A stretch of 37,777 nucleotides of DNA, taken from assembly GCA_001818155.1 (NCBI GenBank), contig MHJU01000014.1, forward strand, positions 1-37,777. Reading direction: 5' to 3'. Positions 14,205 through 22,372 of the stretch are shown piece by piece. The notes beneath the pieces are model-generated. The model was not told the DNA's origin. It saw only the letters and a program-made list of their open reading frames with translations, and made no database searches. Positions within the stretch are counted from its first letter, which is position 1; each line of letters starts with the position of its first letter. Source of the stretch: Candidatus Jacksonbacteria bacterium RIFCSPLOWO2_02_FULL_44_20 (lineage in GTDB: Bacteria > Patescibacteriota > Patescibacteriia > UBA9629). Both the position numbers and the translations under genes were made by a program.

Positions 14205-15908
14205 CTAAAAATCATTTTGATTTTCCTGCACCGAAGCAAGCGCCGCAACCTCCTCAAGACAGTATACTTTTGAAATAAATTTACCACCTTCATCTCGTAA
14301 CATGTCGATCCCGATAAATAACCCGAGTTCGCGCTTAATGATTTTTGTAAGCGTCCGGCGGCTAATGCCTAATTTCTCCGCAATCCTATTGAGTGAACCA
14401 AAATGTCTGCCGTCCTCAGGATCTTTCCAAAAACCTGCAATGTCTTGAGTTGCCGGATTATCTTTTCGCGCCACAGATGGCTTTGATCTCCTCTCCTGCG
14501 CGCGGTTTATGAGTTTCTGCACAACAGGATGCTCGCGAAGCTCCTCAAGACAGTAAGCGTTTGAAATTGCATGACCTGCTGAACTGCGCAATTTCTTCTT
14601 TTTAAGAATATGCGATTCGTCGATTTCATTAATAGCGCGATTCAATGCTTGAGGATGGATGCCTAATTTATTAGCAATTCTCTTTACACTACCTAAATGG
14701 TTGCCATCTGGATCTCTCCCAAAACCTGCAATGTCTTGAGTTGCCGGATTATCTTTTCGCACCGCGATTTGCTTTTCTCTCATCTCCTGCGTATGTTGCA
14801 TAAGCTCTCGGACAACTAGCAACGCCGCAACCTCCTCAAGACAGTACGCCTTTGAAATGACATTACCAACTGCATCACTCAATCGGTTTTCCATAGGCAA
14901 GATCGCGATTCCGCGAATAGCTCTTTCAAGCGCGCGGCGATCAATAACCAACTTATCCGCAATCGCATTTAACGATCCCCAATGTTTGCCGAATTTTTCG
15001 TCTGTCCAAAAATTGCGATATTGGTCGTTTTCTCCTCTGGCAACGGACGACAATGATTCAATATCCGCCTCCTTAAAAGGTATTTTTTGGTCATCGCTCG
15101 CCTTTTGCTCAACCAATAATGGTTCTCCTTCTTCCGAAAGATATACTGCAACATGATCACGCCAATGCTGTCCTTCAACAAATGATATGCCGCTACCGGG
15201 ATTTTGCCGCAACCATGCTCGTTTCTCATGCTTTTTCATCGCGCGCAAACTATCTGCGGTTTCACTAAATTCAAAAACTTTCTTCCGATTATAAACAAAC
15301 GTCCGATTACCGACTTCATCGCATACTTCAAGTATCCGGTTAAGTTCTGGAACATCAACCGTAATATAACTCTCCTTTCGCCTCATCTCCGGGGTATTAA
15401 CCCCAGAAGTTAATATGGCTTCTGCCAAATCTAACTTAAAATCGTGAATCAAAATATAAAGCACGAGCTTAAGACGATCACAGTCCTCACGCGGTTTCAT
15501 CTCCCCATCGCCTTCACTTTCAGGATCTTCCCGCAAATCTGGCGGAGTATGCACTGTAGGAACCTTGATAAGCGAACTTGCAATATGCTTATTAACTATG
15601 TCAAGCGTCTTTCGTTTCTCCTCAATAGTATCAAGCAACTCCGGAATCGCATTCAACTGAAAAAACTTAAACGCCTCGTCTTCAATGGCTGTCTGGTTTT
15701 CTCCTGGAACTATTTTTACGGAAGCGTAGTCATGACTTGCCTCGTCTGCAAGACTAGAAAGATCGGAGAGCGATTTTCCTAAAAAAGTGCCGATGTTTCC
15801 TGGAGTAAGCTCAACATTAATGATTTTCTTTAATTGAGCTTGATACTTTGCTTTCTTCTCCGCAAGGAAAGCTTCTGCAAATTGTTCTTGATTATCTTCT
15901 ATGCCCAT
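14205..15908 (-). CDS. Unrecognised protein with three winged-HTH-like repeats
   Basis: A 567-residue soluble protein I cannot name. Residues 1-115 are charged and helical; 118-142 is an acidic, proline-rich linker; 143-215 is a compact region ending VCDEVGNRTFVYNRKKVFEF; 225-290 is a further region with WLRQNPGSGISFVEGQHWRD. Three repeats follow, at about 297-375, 389-470 and 485-560. Each has F..D..G.H.GS...IA.KL.I....L.R.I, then a loop and G..ISKAYCLEEV. The helix-turn-helix plus G-Y-E end is like MerR/excisionase winged HTHs, so DNA or RNA binding is likely. Repeats 2 and 3 share RKDNPATQDIAGF, identical at DNA level. It lies between the B3/4 gene and argS, nine bases from argS. It could be a regulator of the arginine block, but that is a guess. 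Confidence 0.75.
   Translation of the reverse strand: MGIEDNQEQFAEAFLAEKKAKYQAQLKKIINVELTPGNIGTFLGKSLSDLSSLADEASHDYASVKIVPGENQTAIEDEAFKFFQLNAIPELLDTIEEKRKTLDIVNKHIASSLIKVPTVHTPPDLREDPESEGDGEMKPREDCDRLKLVLYILIHDFKLDLAEAILTSGVNTPEMRRKESYITVDVPELNRILEVCDEVGNRTFVYNRKKVFEFSETADSLRAMKKHEKRAWLRQNPGSGISFVEGQHWRDHVAVYLSEEGEPLLVEQKASDDQKIPFKEADIESLSSVARGENDQYRNFWTDEKFGKHWGSLNAIADKLVIDRRALERAIRGIAILPMENRLSDAVGNVISKAYCLEEVAALLVVRELMQHTQEMREKQIAVRKDNPATQDIAGFGRDPDGNHLGSVKRIANKLGIHPQALNRAINEIDESHILKKKKLRSSAGHAISNAYCLEELREHPVVQKLINRAQERRSKPSVARKDNPATQDIAGFWKDPEDGRHFGSLNRIAEKLGISRRTLTKIIKRELGLFIGIDMLRDEGGKFISKVYCLEEVAALASVQENQNDF
14430..14760 (-). repeat. 40-base identical direct repeat from internal duplication of HTH modules
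   Basis: The 40 bases at 14430-14469 are identical to 14721-14760 and encode the same peptide RKDNPATQDIAGF at the start of repeats 3 and 2. A shorter shared segment, CCTCCTCAAGACAGTA on the plus strand, recurs near 14250, 14540 (partly) and 14830, marking the conserved YCLEEV ends. Confidence 0.9.
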
Positions 15909-15938
15909 AAATTTTAGAAATAAGAATAAAAGATGAGT

Positions 15939-16634
15939 TTAGTCCGCAAATTCTGTAACCGTCTCCGACAACACAGCAACTCGCCCCTGTGCGTATAAAA
16001 ATTCTTGCGCGAATGAGAGCGCTTCTTTACACCCGTTCTCTGCTAGCTCATCACTCTCGGAAAACAAATCCTCGCACACTAAAATGGCGCGAGTGGTTGA
16101 TTTTTCTAACTTTGTCCGATCTGCCTCCCGCCAGTTCCAGCGGCGGCATAATACGCCCGCATCATCCTTATAGACAATCTCACCCTGCTTTGGCGGACGA
16201 TTTTCGGACTCCCCAATTAAAACGCACGGCTCGTCGCCGAGCGCATATCCTAAAACAATATCACCTTCCACGCGCGACAAATCCTCGCCGCCAAAAGGGA
16301 TAAAATATTTTAACGAAAGCGCGTTGTAAAGGTTTACAAGCGGGTTAATGTCCGGAAGCGCGTCGCCTTTTATGGCGCGGCGAAGTAACGCTTCAACAGA
16401 ACTGCGATAATCGTTCGCGCTAAAAGATTTATACGCGCGACGCCAGCAGACGATTTGCGGCATCTCTCCTAATGCGCTTGCGCCGTATTTTTCTCCCGCC
16501 TCGCGCTCGCATAAACGCAACAATTTCAAAATTTCAGCTCCCGCTCCCGCGTTATCCGCGCCTTCAACCACAACCACGCCAACGCGAAGCTCCGGGAATT
16601 GTTCAAAAAGTTTTGGATCAACAGTTAAACGCAT
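15939..16634 (-). CDS. B3/4 tRNA-binding/editing-domain protein (PheT-like B3/4 fold)
   Basis: A 231-residue protein of the family related to the B3/B4 editing module of phenylalanyl-tRNA synthetase beta chain. The C-terminal two thirds carry the hallmarks: DINPLVNLYNALSLKYFIPF followed by GGEDLSRVEGDI, then PPKQGEIVYKDDAGVLCRRW and NWREADRTKLEKSTTRAILV. Such free-standing proteins are thought to act on aminoacyl-tRNA or free amino acids, but the substrate is not established to my knowledge. The ATG at 16634 (MRLTVDP) is preferred over a GTG at 16691, which adds an unconserved extension. There is no Shine-Dalgarno site. Its position between argH and the HTH-repeat/argS pair suggests a link to Arg-tRNA. 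Confidence 0.78.
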   Translation of the reverse strand: MRLTVDPKLFEQFPELRVGVVVVEGADNAGAGAEILKLLRLCEREAGEKYGASALGEMPQIVCWRRAYKSFSANDYRSSVEALLRRAIKGDALPDINPLVNLYNALSLKYFIPFGGEDLSRVEGDIVLGYALGDEPCVLIGESENRPPKQGEIVYKDDAGVLCRRWNWREADRTKLEKSTTRAILVCEDLFSESDELAENGCKEALSFAQEFLYAQGRVAVLSETVTEFAD

Positions 16635-16710
16635 AACAATAAATACTATACTACAACTTTTGGCTTTTGGACAATGAATAACGGCGCTCACTTAAACTTG
16701 TTTACGGCCA

Positions 16711-17943
16711 TCATATCTTAAGTGCTTTCTCCACTCTTTGCTTTACCGCTCGAAGCGACTGCCCTGTTTGCTGGACTTCTTTTTCCATTGCGCATGTTAT
16801 GAGAATATCGTCTTCTTTACACGCCTTTACAAGAACGTGCTCGTTAATACTCAAAGCTCCGAACAGTTCTTTTAAAACTTTGATCCCGGGAAAACTCTCG
16901 TCTACCGCGTCCATCACAAGATATTTTGTCCACTGGGTATCGCGGTTATAGCCAATAAAATTACCGCTGTTTATGGCAAGCAAGCTCTGCAATGCGCCGT
17001 ATAGAATAGCGGCTTTTGCCTTGATCACCTCCAGCACATCGGGGTTTTTCTTGTGAGGCATAATTGAAGAGCCTGTGCAGAATCCATCAGGCAAACTAAT
17101 ATAGCCAAACTGCGGCATAGACCAAAGAATAAGGGTTTGCGCGATTTGAGAAAAATGTTTCATCATTAAGGCGCAGGTAAAAACAAACGCTGTTTCTGTC
17201 TCGCCGCGATTAGTGATAGGGTCAAGTATATTTGGCTCTGCCCCGCTAAAACCCAAGAGCTTTGCCGTATATTTGCGATCAATAGGGAAACTCGTTCCAT
17301 AGCCAGTTCCTGCTCCAAGCGGACTCTTGTTGTAGAGAGTAAGCCACTGCTTAAATCGCATTTTGTCCCGAACGACGCCCTCTTTCCACGCGCCAAATAC
17401 AACCCCTAAAGTAGTAACCATAGCCGGGCGATGGTGAGTAAATCCGGGTATTTTTACACACGCGTACTTCTTTTTAAGCTGCTGAAGTGCAAAAATCAGT
17501 TGCGTCAACTCAACTATAAAAACCTTTGTCTGATCTTTAAGGTACAACCGCATATCTGTTGCCACTTGATCGTTTCTGGAACGAGCTGTGTGGACTTTTC
17601 CGCCAACGGCAACTCCATACTTTTTAATAAGATATACCTCTATTGCGGTATGAACATCTTCAACACCTTCAGAAAGAGTAAACTTGCCTTGTTTGTATAA
17701 CGCTTTAATCTCTTCTAAACCTTTAAGCAACAACCGCGCATCTTGCGCCGATATAATCTGCTGTTTTGAAAGCATCTTTACATGGGCTTGGTTTACCGCA
17801 ATGTCGTAGGGGATCAATCGTTCGTCATAAGGTTTTTTGCCCTTTACGTCGGAGCCAGAAGCAAAATCAAGGATATGTTGCGGCGGCAGATGGGAAAAAT
17901 TTCCGCCCCAGAGCTTATGAATTTTTTGTTGTTTTTGGGGCAT
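16711..17943 (-). CDS. argH: Argininosuccinate lyase
   Basis: A 410-residue member of the fumarase/aspartase superfamily; splits argininosuccinate into arginine and fumarate, the last step of arginine synthesis. KLWGGNFSHLPP at the N-terminus, VHTARSRNDQVATDMRLYLK near 115-134, PGFTHHRPAMVTT near 163-175 and the superfamily signature GSSIMPHKKNPDVLEVIKAK near 295 are all present. Length is a little below the usual 450-460, with a shortened C-terminal part. It starts four bases after argG ends, so the two are co-transcribed and lie downstream of the T-box. Confidence 0.96.
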   Translation of the reverse strand: MPQKQQKIHKLWGGNFSHLPPQHILDFASGSDVKGKKPYDERLIPYDIAVNQAHVKMLSKQQIISAQDARLLLKGLEEIKALYKQGKFTLSEGVEDVHTAIEVYLIKKYGVAVGGKVHTARSRNDQVATDMRLYLKDQTKVFIVELTQLIFALQQLKKKYACVKIPGFTHHRPAMVTTLGVVFGAWKEGVVRDKMRFKQWLTLYNKSPLGAGTGYGTSFPIDRKYTAKLLGFSGAEPNILDPITNRGETETAFVFTCALMMKHFSQIAQTLILWSMPQFGYISLPDGFCTGSSIMPHKKNPDVLEVIKAKAAILYGALQSLLAINSGNFIGYNRDTQWTKYLVMDAVDESFPGIKVLKELFGALSINEHVLVKACKEDDILITCAMEKEVQQTGQSLRAVKQRVEKALKI

Positions 17944-17947
17944 AATG

Positions 17948-19201
17948 TCAAATTTTCTTCACCGCCCGCGCGATTTTTGCTGGAAGGTTATAAATCTCTA
18001 TAAACCCCGCGGAGGCGTTTTGATTAAAAGCGACAGACTTGTTAAACGTCGCTAAATCTGCGTCAAACAAGCTATTAGGTGATTCAACCGCAACCACCCA
18101 CATGTTACCTTTATACAACTGTATTGTTACGGCGCCGTTTACCTTCTCGTTCATCTTGTCAATAAAGGCATTGAGATTTTCCATGAGAGGTTCAAACCAT
18201 TTTGCCCCGTAGCACAAATACGCCCATTTCGTATCAACAAGCGCTTTAAATTCGTTTTCTTCCCGCGTTGAAACGAGCTTCTCCAAATTCTTGTGCGCTT
18301 CAATAATTATATGCGCCGCGGGCCCCCAATATACGCCCCGCACTTTCAAACCAACCAACCGATCTTCTATCAAGGTAACAATGCCAACGCCGTGCTCGCC
18401 TCCGATTTTGTTTAATGCCTGTATCAGCGCTGAAAGTTTTAACGCCTTACCGTTTAACGAAATTGGCAACCCGTTTTCAAAACAAATTTCAACAATTTCT
18501 GCCTTGTCCGGCGCGTGTTCCGGCAAATTCATCGCGTCAACAATTTTTTCATAAAGCGGTATTTTTTTAGGATCTTCTATTTCTCCTCCCTCGCCGGTTA
18601 CGCCCCACATATTATCGTCATACGAATACGGCGCGTCTACGGTCTGTTTTACCGGAATGCCGTTACGCGCCGCGTACGCTAACTCTTCATCACGTCCCAT
18701 TGCCCATTCTCGTACAGGCGCGATAATTTTTAACTGCGGTGCAAGCGTGATAATCGCTCCATCAAGCCGCACTTGATCATTTCCCTTGCCAGTGCAACCA
18801 TGAGCTATTGCCTCTGCGCCTTCCAGTAAAGCAATCTCTACTGCCTTCTTTGCCAAAAGAGGCCGCACGATTGGCGTTGATAAATGATACTCTCCCTGAT
18901 AACATGCATTTGCTTTAATCCCTTTTGCGATGTACTCGGTAGCGCACTCATCTTTTACGTCTATTACAATCGCTTTTACCGCGCCAAGCTTAATCGCTTT
19001 TTGCTTGATTTCTTCTAAATTATCGGCTTGCTGTCCTACGTCCAGCGTAAGAGCGATGACCTCGCACTCATACGCATCTTGAATCCACTTTAACATACAG
19101 GACGTATCCAAACCGCCAGAATATAACAATACACATTTTTTTACTTGACCTTTTTGAGCCTCGTAGGATGAGACTTTTTGATAAGATGTTTTTGTGTTCA
19201 T
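17948..19201 (-). CDS. argG: Argininosuccinate synthase
   Basis: A 417-residue N-type ATP pyrophosphatase; joins citrulline and aspartate with ATP to give argininosuccinate. The PP-loop YSGGLDTSCMLKWI lies near 28-41; HGCTGKGNDQVRLD near 134-147 and PYSYDDNMWGVTGEGGEIED near 192-211 are family motifs. An N-terminal extension of about 20 residues precedes the usual start, and no Shine-Dalgarno site is visible. The gene lies 49 bases after the small T-box-proximal gene and directly before argH. Genes that make citrulline (argF) are not in the window. Confidence 0.97.
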   Translation of the reverse strand: MNTKTSYQKVSSYEAQKGQVKKCVLLYSGGLDTSCMLKWIQDAYECEVIALTLDVGQQADNLEEIKQKAIKLGAVKAIVIDVKDECATEYIAKGIKANACYQGEYHLSTPIVRPLLAKKAVEIALLEGAEAIAHGCTGKGNDQVRLDGAIITLAPQLKIIAPVREWAMGRDEELAYAARNGIPVKQTVDAPYSYDDNMWGVTGEGGEIEDPKKIPLYEKIVDAMNLPEHAPDKAEIVEICFENGLPISLNGKALKLSALIQALNKIGGEHGVGIVTLIEDRLVGLKVRGVYWGPAAHIIIEAHKNLEKLVSTREENEFKALVDTKWAYLCYGAKWFEPLMENLNAFIDKMNEKVNGAVTIQLYKGNMWVVAVESPNSLFDADLATFNKSVAFNQNASAGFIEIYNLPAKIARAVKKI

Positions 19202-19250
19202 GGTAGATGTTTATATGATGTTAGGTGCAAATTGCTAATAAAGAACAAAT

Positions 19251-19430
19251 TTATCCAACTGATTTTTCTTGTTCTGGATTAAACTTTCCATATTCTCGTA
19301 GGTACAAATCTTTGACTTCTTGATAAAGAGTTCTAATTTCACGTGCGCGTATTGTTAATCTTTTTGCTTCAAGTGCTAGCGCGAGCAATTCCTCTGTGCC
19401 TGTTGCTGTAGTAAGTTTGTCTAATGCCAT
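19251..19430 (-). CDS. 59-residue charged orphan between the T-box and argG
   Basis: Reading from the ATG at 19430 (MALDKLTTATGTEELL) gives a small soluble, mostly helical protein with no motif I recognise. It begins just after the T-box terminator and has the strongest ribosome binding site seen in the window, AAGGAGGTGA (19442-19451). An earlier ATG at 19436 is better spaced from that site but opens only a four-codon frame, MQWH, that overlaps this start. The frame is also open upstream to 19490, but that part is terminator RNA. It could be a translational lead-in for argG or a small regulator. Confidence 0.65.
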   Translation of the reverse strand: MALDKLTTATGTEELLALALEAKRLTIRAREIRTLYQEVKDLYLREYGKFNPEQEKSVG

Positions 19431-19462
19431 TGCATATTTTTTCACCTCCTTTCTGCGTAAAC

Positions 19463-19516
19463 AAAAAAACTCCCATCCGCTCAACATCAAAAAATCTGAT
19501 GTTGAAAGGACGAGAG
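19463..19516 (-). terminator. Regulated intrinsic terminator of the T-box
   Basis: Two stacked helices, CTCTCGTCC with GGATGGGAG and CAACATCA with TGATGTTG, are separated by small internal loops and followed by seven T. The 5' arm overlaps the 3' half of the antiterminator (CCTTTC), so the two folds exclude each other. Confidence 0.93.
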
Positions 19517-19740
19517 TTCTCGTGGTACCACCTTTCTTCGCGTGCGCATTTCCTCACACACGCCTTATGAGCGCTTTATCAAAAATAGACAACACGCTCT
19601 GCCGCTTGATTACGGACGGCTCTCCGATCCGCGATTTTCCCGCGGACATCTCCTCGAAGGCGCGTTCGGTTACATTTTAGCGCCGCGCTTCCACCGCCCG
19701 CGGCTCTCTTAAAGCTAAAATCCATAACCTACTTCTCCTT
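19463..19740 (-). promoter_or_regulatory. T-box leader, predicted tRNA-Arg sensor with CGC specifier
   Basis: A full transcription-attenuating T-box. Stem I: CGAAGG pairs with CCTTCG, enclosing an internal loop with AGTA (19730-19733) opposite GAA-CGC-G; then GGTTA/TAACC, TTTTAGC/GCTAAAA and a distal GCCGCG/CGCGGC arm with AGAGAGC and GGTGGAAG. By the usual rule (GAA, then codon, then purine) the specifier is CGC at 19662-19664, an Arg codon. The T-box sequence GGTGGTACCACG is at 19521-19532; its UGGU bulge would pair with an ACCA tRNA end. The antiterminator GAAAGG/CCTTTC competes with a terminator at 19463-19516 (CTCTCGTCC/GGATGGGAG and CAACATCA/TGATGTTG, then seven T). Downstream argG and argH agree with arginine sensing. 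Confidence 0.95.
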
Positions 19741-19785
19741 CGGGTATAAACGATTTTATAGTTTTCAAAACTTAACTTTGAAAAA

Positions 19786-19814
19786 ACGATAACTTTTTTT
19801 ATATTTTTTGTCAA
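19786..19814 (-). promoter_or_regulatory. Sigma70-type promoter of the T-box/argGH transcript
   Basis: A consensus TTGACA (19809-19814) and a TATCGT -10 (19786-19791) are exactly 17 bases apart on the minus strand, in very A/T-rich DNA. The start would be near 19779, about 40 bases before Stem I of the T-box. Confidence 0.8.
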
Positions 19815-19829
19815 GTTAGGCGAATTCTC

Positions 19830-20798
19830 TTACAATTGACTCTTATCCTCTTTCTTTTCAAAATCCGCGCGGCGCTTCATCAATTGATCGTTCACTAATT
19901 GACTTCCGATAAGATACACCCACAGGTCGCGGCCTGAAACGCGAGCGTAATACGAAGATCCATCTGATGTTTTTCCGCCTATAGCGAGAATTTCCTCTTT
20001 TCCGTCAATAGTGGCGCGAACCGTGAGCGCGGGTTTTACGAATCCGTATTCTGCAGAGGCGTCATACTTTTTAATATCATCAGCCTGAAACGATGCAAGA
20101 AAACTCAAGAATGTTTTCACCGCATCTTGATTAACCAAAACTCCGGAGTCGTTTTCAAAAATCCATTCTTCCGCGTCTTTATCCAGATTTTTCTTCAGCA
20201 GAGTCATTGAAACTGCCGCGTCCGGATATTCCCACGCAACTTTTGACACAAGCGCGGCGTCTGAAATTTCAACAAGGCCCAAATTTTTGAAACTGCCGCG
20301 GGCAAAGTATGAACGGATTGGCTCTCTTGTTAAATAAACAGACTCTGCCTCGCCAATTCGCGCATAATCGCCTCCGCGAGCGTAATCTTGGCCGCCAATA
20401 TACATCTTGCCTCTCTCTTCATCATTTTTCAGCCACGAAATGATAAGAGCTGATGAGTCTCCAATCTCAAAATCCTCGTACCGATCTTTATTTTTTGAAA
20501 CAATATCTTGCAGTTCAAGTTTTGAAAGCGTTCCAAGAACGCTGTCAACTGCGGTTGTATCTGCGGGAAATACACTATCGCCTTCTTTTGCTTCCCACTT
20601 CTCTCCTTGTTTCACAAGCGTCGTTGTTTTTCCTCCAAACGCGATTTCAATCCGATTAACTGACTTGTCAAATGAAAGCTTCGGCAATATCGCTTGATCT
20701 TCAATTGACGAGGAACGAATCAAACCCCATGCAATTAGCGCGAGCGCAACAATAATAAATACAAGAACTATTTTTTGAAAAGCGCGTTTGGTCATCAT
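19830..20798 (-). CDS. DUF4340 membrane-anchored protein
   Basis: About 322 residues: one N-terminal transmembrane helix (FQKIVLVFIIVALALIAWGL) then two similar beta-rich DUF4340-type segments, the first with VNRIEIAFGGKTTTLVKQGE and the second with KPALTVRATIDGKEEILAIG. YIGGQDYARGGDYARIGEAE and ILAIGGKTSDGSSYYAR are family-like turns. DUF4340 proteins accompany GldFG-type ABC transporters and probably form part of the extracytoplasmic complex; their exact job is unknown. The start at 20798 gives an ATGA overlap with the GldG-like gene; an in-frame ATG at 20822 would add eight residues. Confidence 0.85.
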   Translation of the reverse strand: MMTKRAFQKIVLVFIIVALALIAWGLIRSSSIEDQAILPKLSFDKSVNRIEIAFGGKTTTLVKQGEKWEAKEGDSVFPADTTAVDSVLGTLSKLELQDIVSKNKDRYEDFEIGDSSALIISWLKNDEERGKMYIGGQDYARGGDYARIGEAESVYLTREPIRSYFARGSFKNLGLVEISDAALVSKVAWEYPDAAVSMTLLKKNLDKDAEEWIFENDSGVLVNQDAVKTFLSFLASFQADDIKKYDASAEYGFVKPALTVRATIDGKEEILAIGGKTSDGSSYYARVSGRDLWVYLIGSQLVNDQLMKRRADFEKKEDKSQL

Positions 20799-22372
20799 AT
20801 CTGCTGTATTTTTCTCCTCCATGCAAATCTCGCAATCGCAAAAAGGACGACAACAAGGGGCGCGCCGATGATATTGCCGTACTTCAGAAGCGCGCGCGCC
20901 GTGTCGTCTAATGGCCGAATCGGCCGTTCGGTAACTGATTTTGAACGAATTGTCGCAAGCGTTGCGTCAAGCGTCAAACCATCAGCGAGATTCTGTATGA
21001 AAAGAACATCGCTTCCGAACTGATTCATAAATGCGTCAGTGATCATGTCCCCATCCGACACAACCATCATGCGCGCGCGATCGGTTTTCTTTATAAACTC
21101 TGGCTCGTTGCCGCCTGCGGATTTCTCATCGCGCGGTACTGGCGCATTGAAATAACTTGAAAGTTGGGTATTCAATGAAACCGCAACCGGATACCCACCA
21201 TTGCCTGAAACTACCGGCTCGGACTGCGGAGAAAGATCGCTTGGATCCGAAACAATTTTGGATTTGTCCGATGTTTTAATTAGAGTTTCAACTCCTTTTT
21301 CTTCTTTAAGAGATATGCTGGAAACCCATGGAAACATCACTGACTCCAATTTATTAACAAGCGGATTGTCTTTATTCAAAGATGTTGGCGGAACATTAAC
21401 CCAAAACCCATAAGGCGTTACGAATGAAAAAAATTCTTGCCCGGAGCTAAACGACGCCCGCGCCTGATAAACGGAATCATAAATGAAATCCTTGTTAATT
21501 GTAACGCCATAAGACTTCAGAAGATCAAGGACATTCGTTGTATTTGGCGTTCCACGCAAGGAGTTATCAACACTAATGCCGTCAACGAGAAATAGAACGC
21601 CACGGCCGCTCATCACAAACTGATCCAAAATATACAACTGCCGCTTGCTCCAACTCCCTCGCGCGCCGGGAACTATAAGCGTTGTTATTTGCTCCGGAAT
21701 CAAATCTCCTTTTGATATATCAATAAACTCAACAGCATACTGCTGTCCTAACACCTCTTTGAGTATGCGAAGTTCGCCTTGCTCTGATGCGTGATCAGGA
21801 AATTCCGCGATGCCGACTGTAAGCGCTTTGCCGGAGATCACTTTTTTTATTGCGGCTGTAAGATCAAACTCAAGCGTTGCAATGTCTTTCACAACCGGAA
21901 CCACTTCTCTTTTTGCACCATATAACAGCGCAACGCCCATATACCCCTCGCCAACCTCAAGCTTATCTTTTTTGATCACATTAAACTGAAGCGGCGGAAT
22001 TCCAAGCATCTGCGCCTCCTGCGCTTTTTCCGGACTTTCATTTGGATTTATAAATGAGATTCTGATATTTCCTCCACCGTACGCGCGATATTCTTTGAGC
22101 ATATCCTGCACCTGATCGCGCACTGTTACAAGATACCCGGGAACATCTTTCGTAAAATACCCTTTTATTGTAACGACATCGTTTAGTTGTTTAAGCGTAT
22201 CGCGCGTTACCGGCGACAAGCTGTATACGCGAGCTTCGGAGACGTCCAAACGCAATGGCAAAAGAGTGAAAATAAATTCCACAAGAATTACAACCGCGAG
22301 CATAAGCGCGATTTGGGAGTAAAAATCAGCTGATGATTTGAGTTTGGAAGTAAAAAATTTCATAAGTTTCAA
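20795..22372 (-). CDS. GldG-like ABC transporter auxiliary protein
   Basis: A 525-residue protein with an N-terminal transmembrane helix (about 20-40), a large extracytoplasmic ABC-type auxiliary domain and a C-terminal helix (GAPLVVVLFAIARFAWRR). Typical motifs are LDVSEARVYSLSPVTRDTLK near 45-64, VTIKGYFTKDVPGY near 69-82, IRISFINPNESPE near 102-114 and LIVPGARGSWSKRQLYILDQ near 237. Such proteins partner an ABC-2 permease; in Bacteroidetes GldG is needed for gliding, but in CPR the role is unknown. It abuts the permease gene with no gap and overlaps the DUF4340 gene by four bases. Confidence 0.85.
   Translation of the reverse strand: MKLMKFFTSKLKSSADFYSQIALMLAVVILVEFIFTLLPLRLDVSEARVYSLSPVTRDTLKQLNDVVTIKGYFTKDVPGYLVTVRDQVQDMLKEYRAYGGGNIRISFINPNESPEKAQEAQMLGIPPLQFNVIKKDKLEVGEGYMGVALLYGAKREVVPVVKDIATLEFDLTAAIKKVISGKALTVGIAEFPDHASEQGELRILKEVLGQQYAVEFIDISKGDLIPEQITTLIVPGARGSWSKRQLYILDQFVMSGRGVLFLVDGISVDNSLRGTPNTTNVLDLLKSYGVTINKDFIYDSVYQARASFSSGQEFFSFVTPYGFWVNVPPTSLNKDNPLVNKLESVMFPWVSSISLKEEKGVETLIKTSDKSKIVSDPSDLSPQSEPVVSGNGGYPVAVSLNTQLSSYFNAPVPRDEKSAGGNEPEFIKKTDRARMMVVSDGDMITDAFMNQFGSDVLFIQNLADGLTLDATLATIRSKSVTERPIRPLDDTARALLKYGNIIGAPLVVVLFAIARFAWRRKIQQI

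Noticed and set aside
14205-15908. CRISPR-like repeats
   Set aside because: The repeats are coding duplications with no regular spacers; no CRISPR array is visible anywhere in the window.
19431-19557. Longer starts for the small gene (19490) and an overlapping 62-codon frame
   Set aside because: They translate the T-box antiterminator and terminator RNA.
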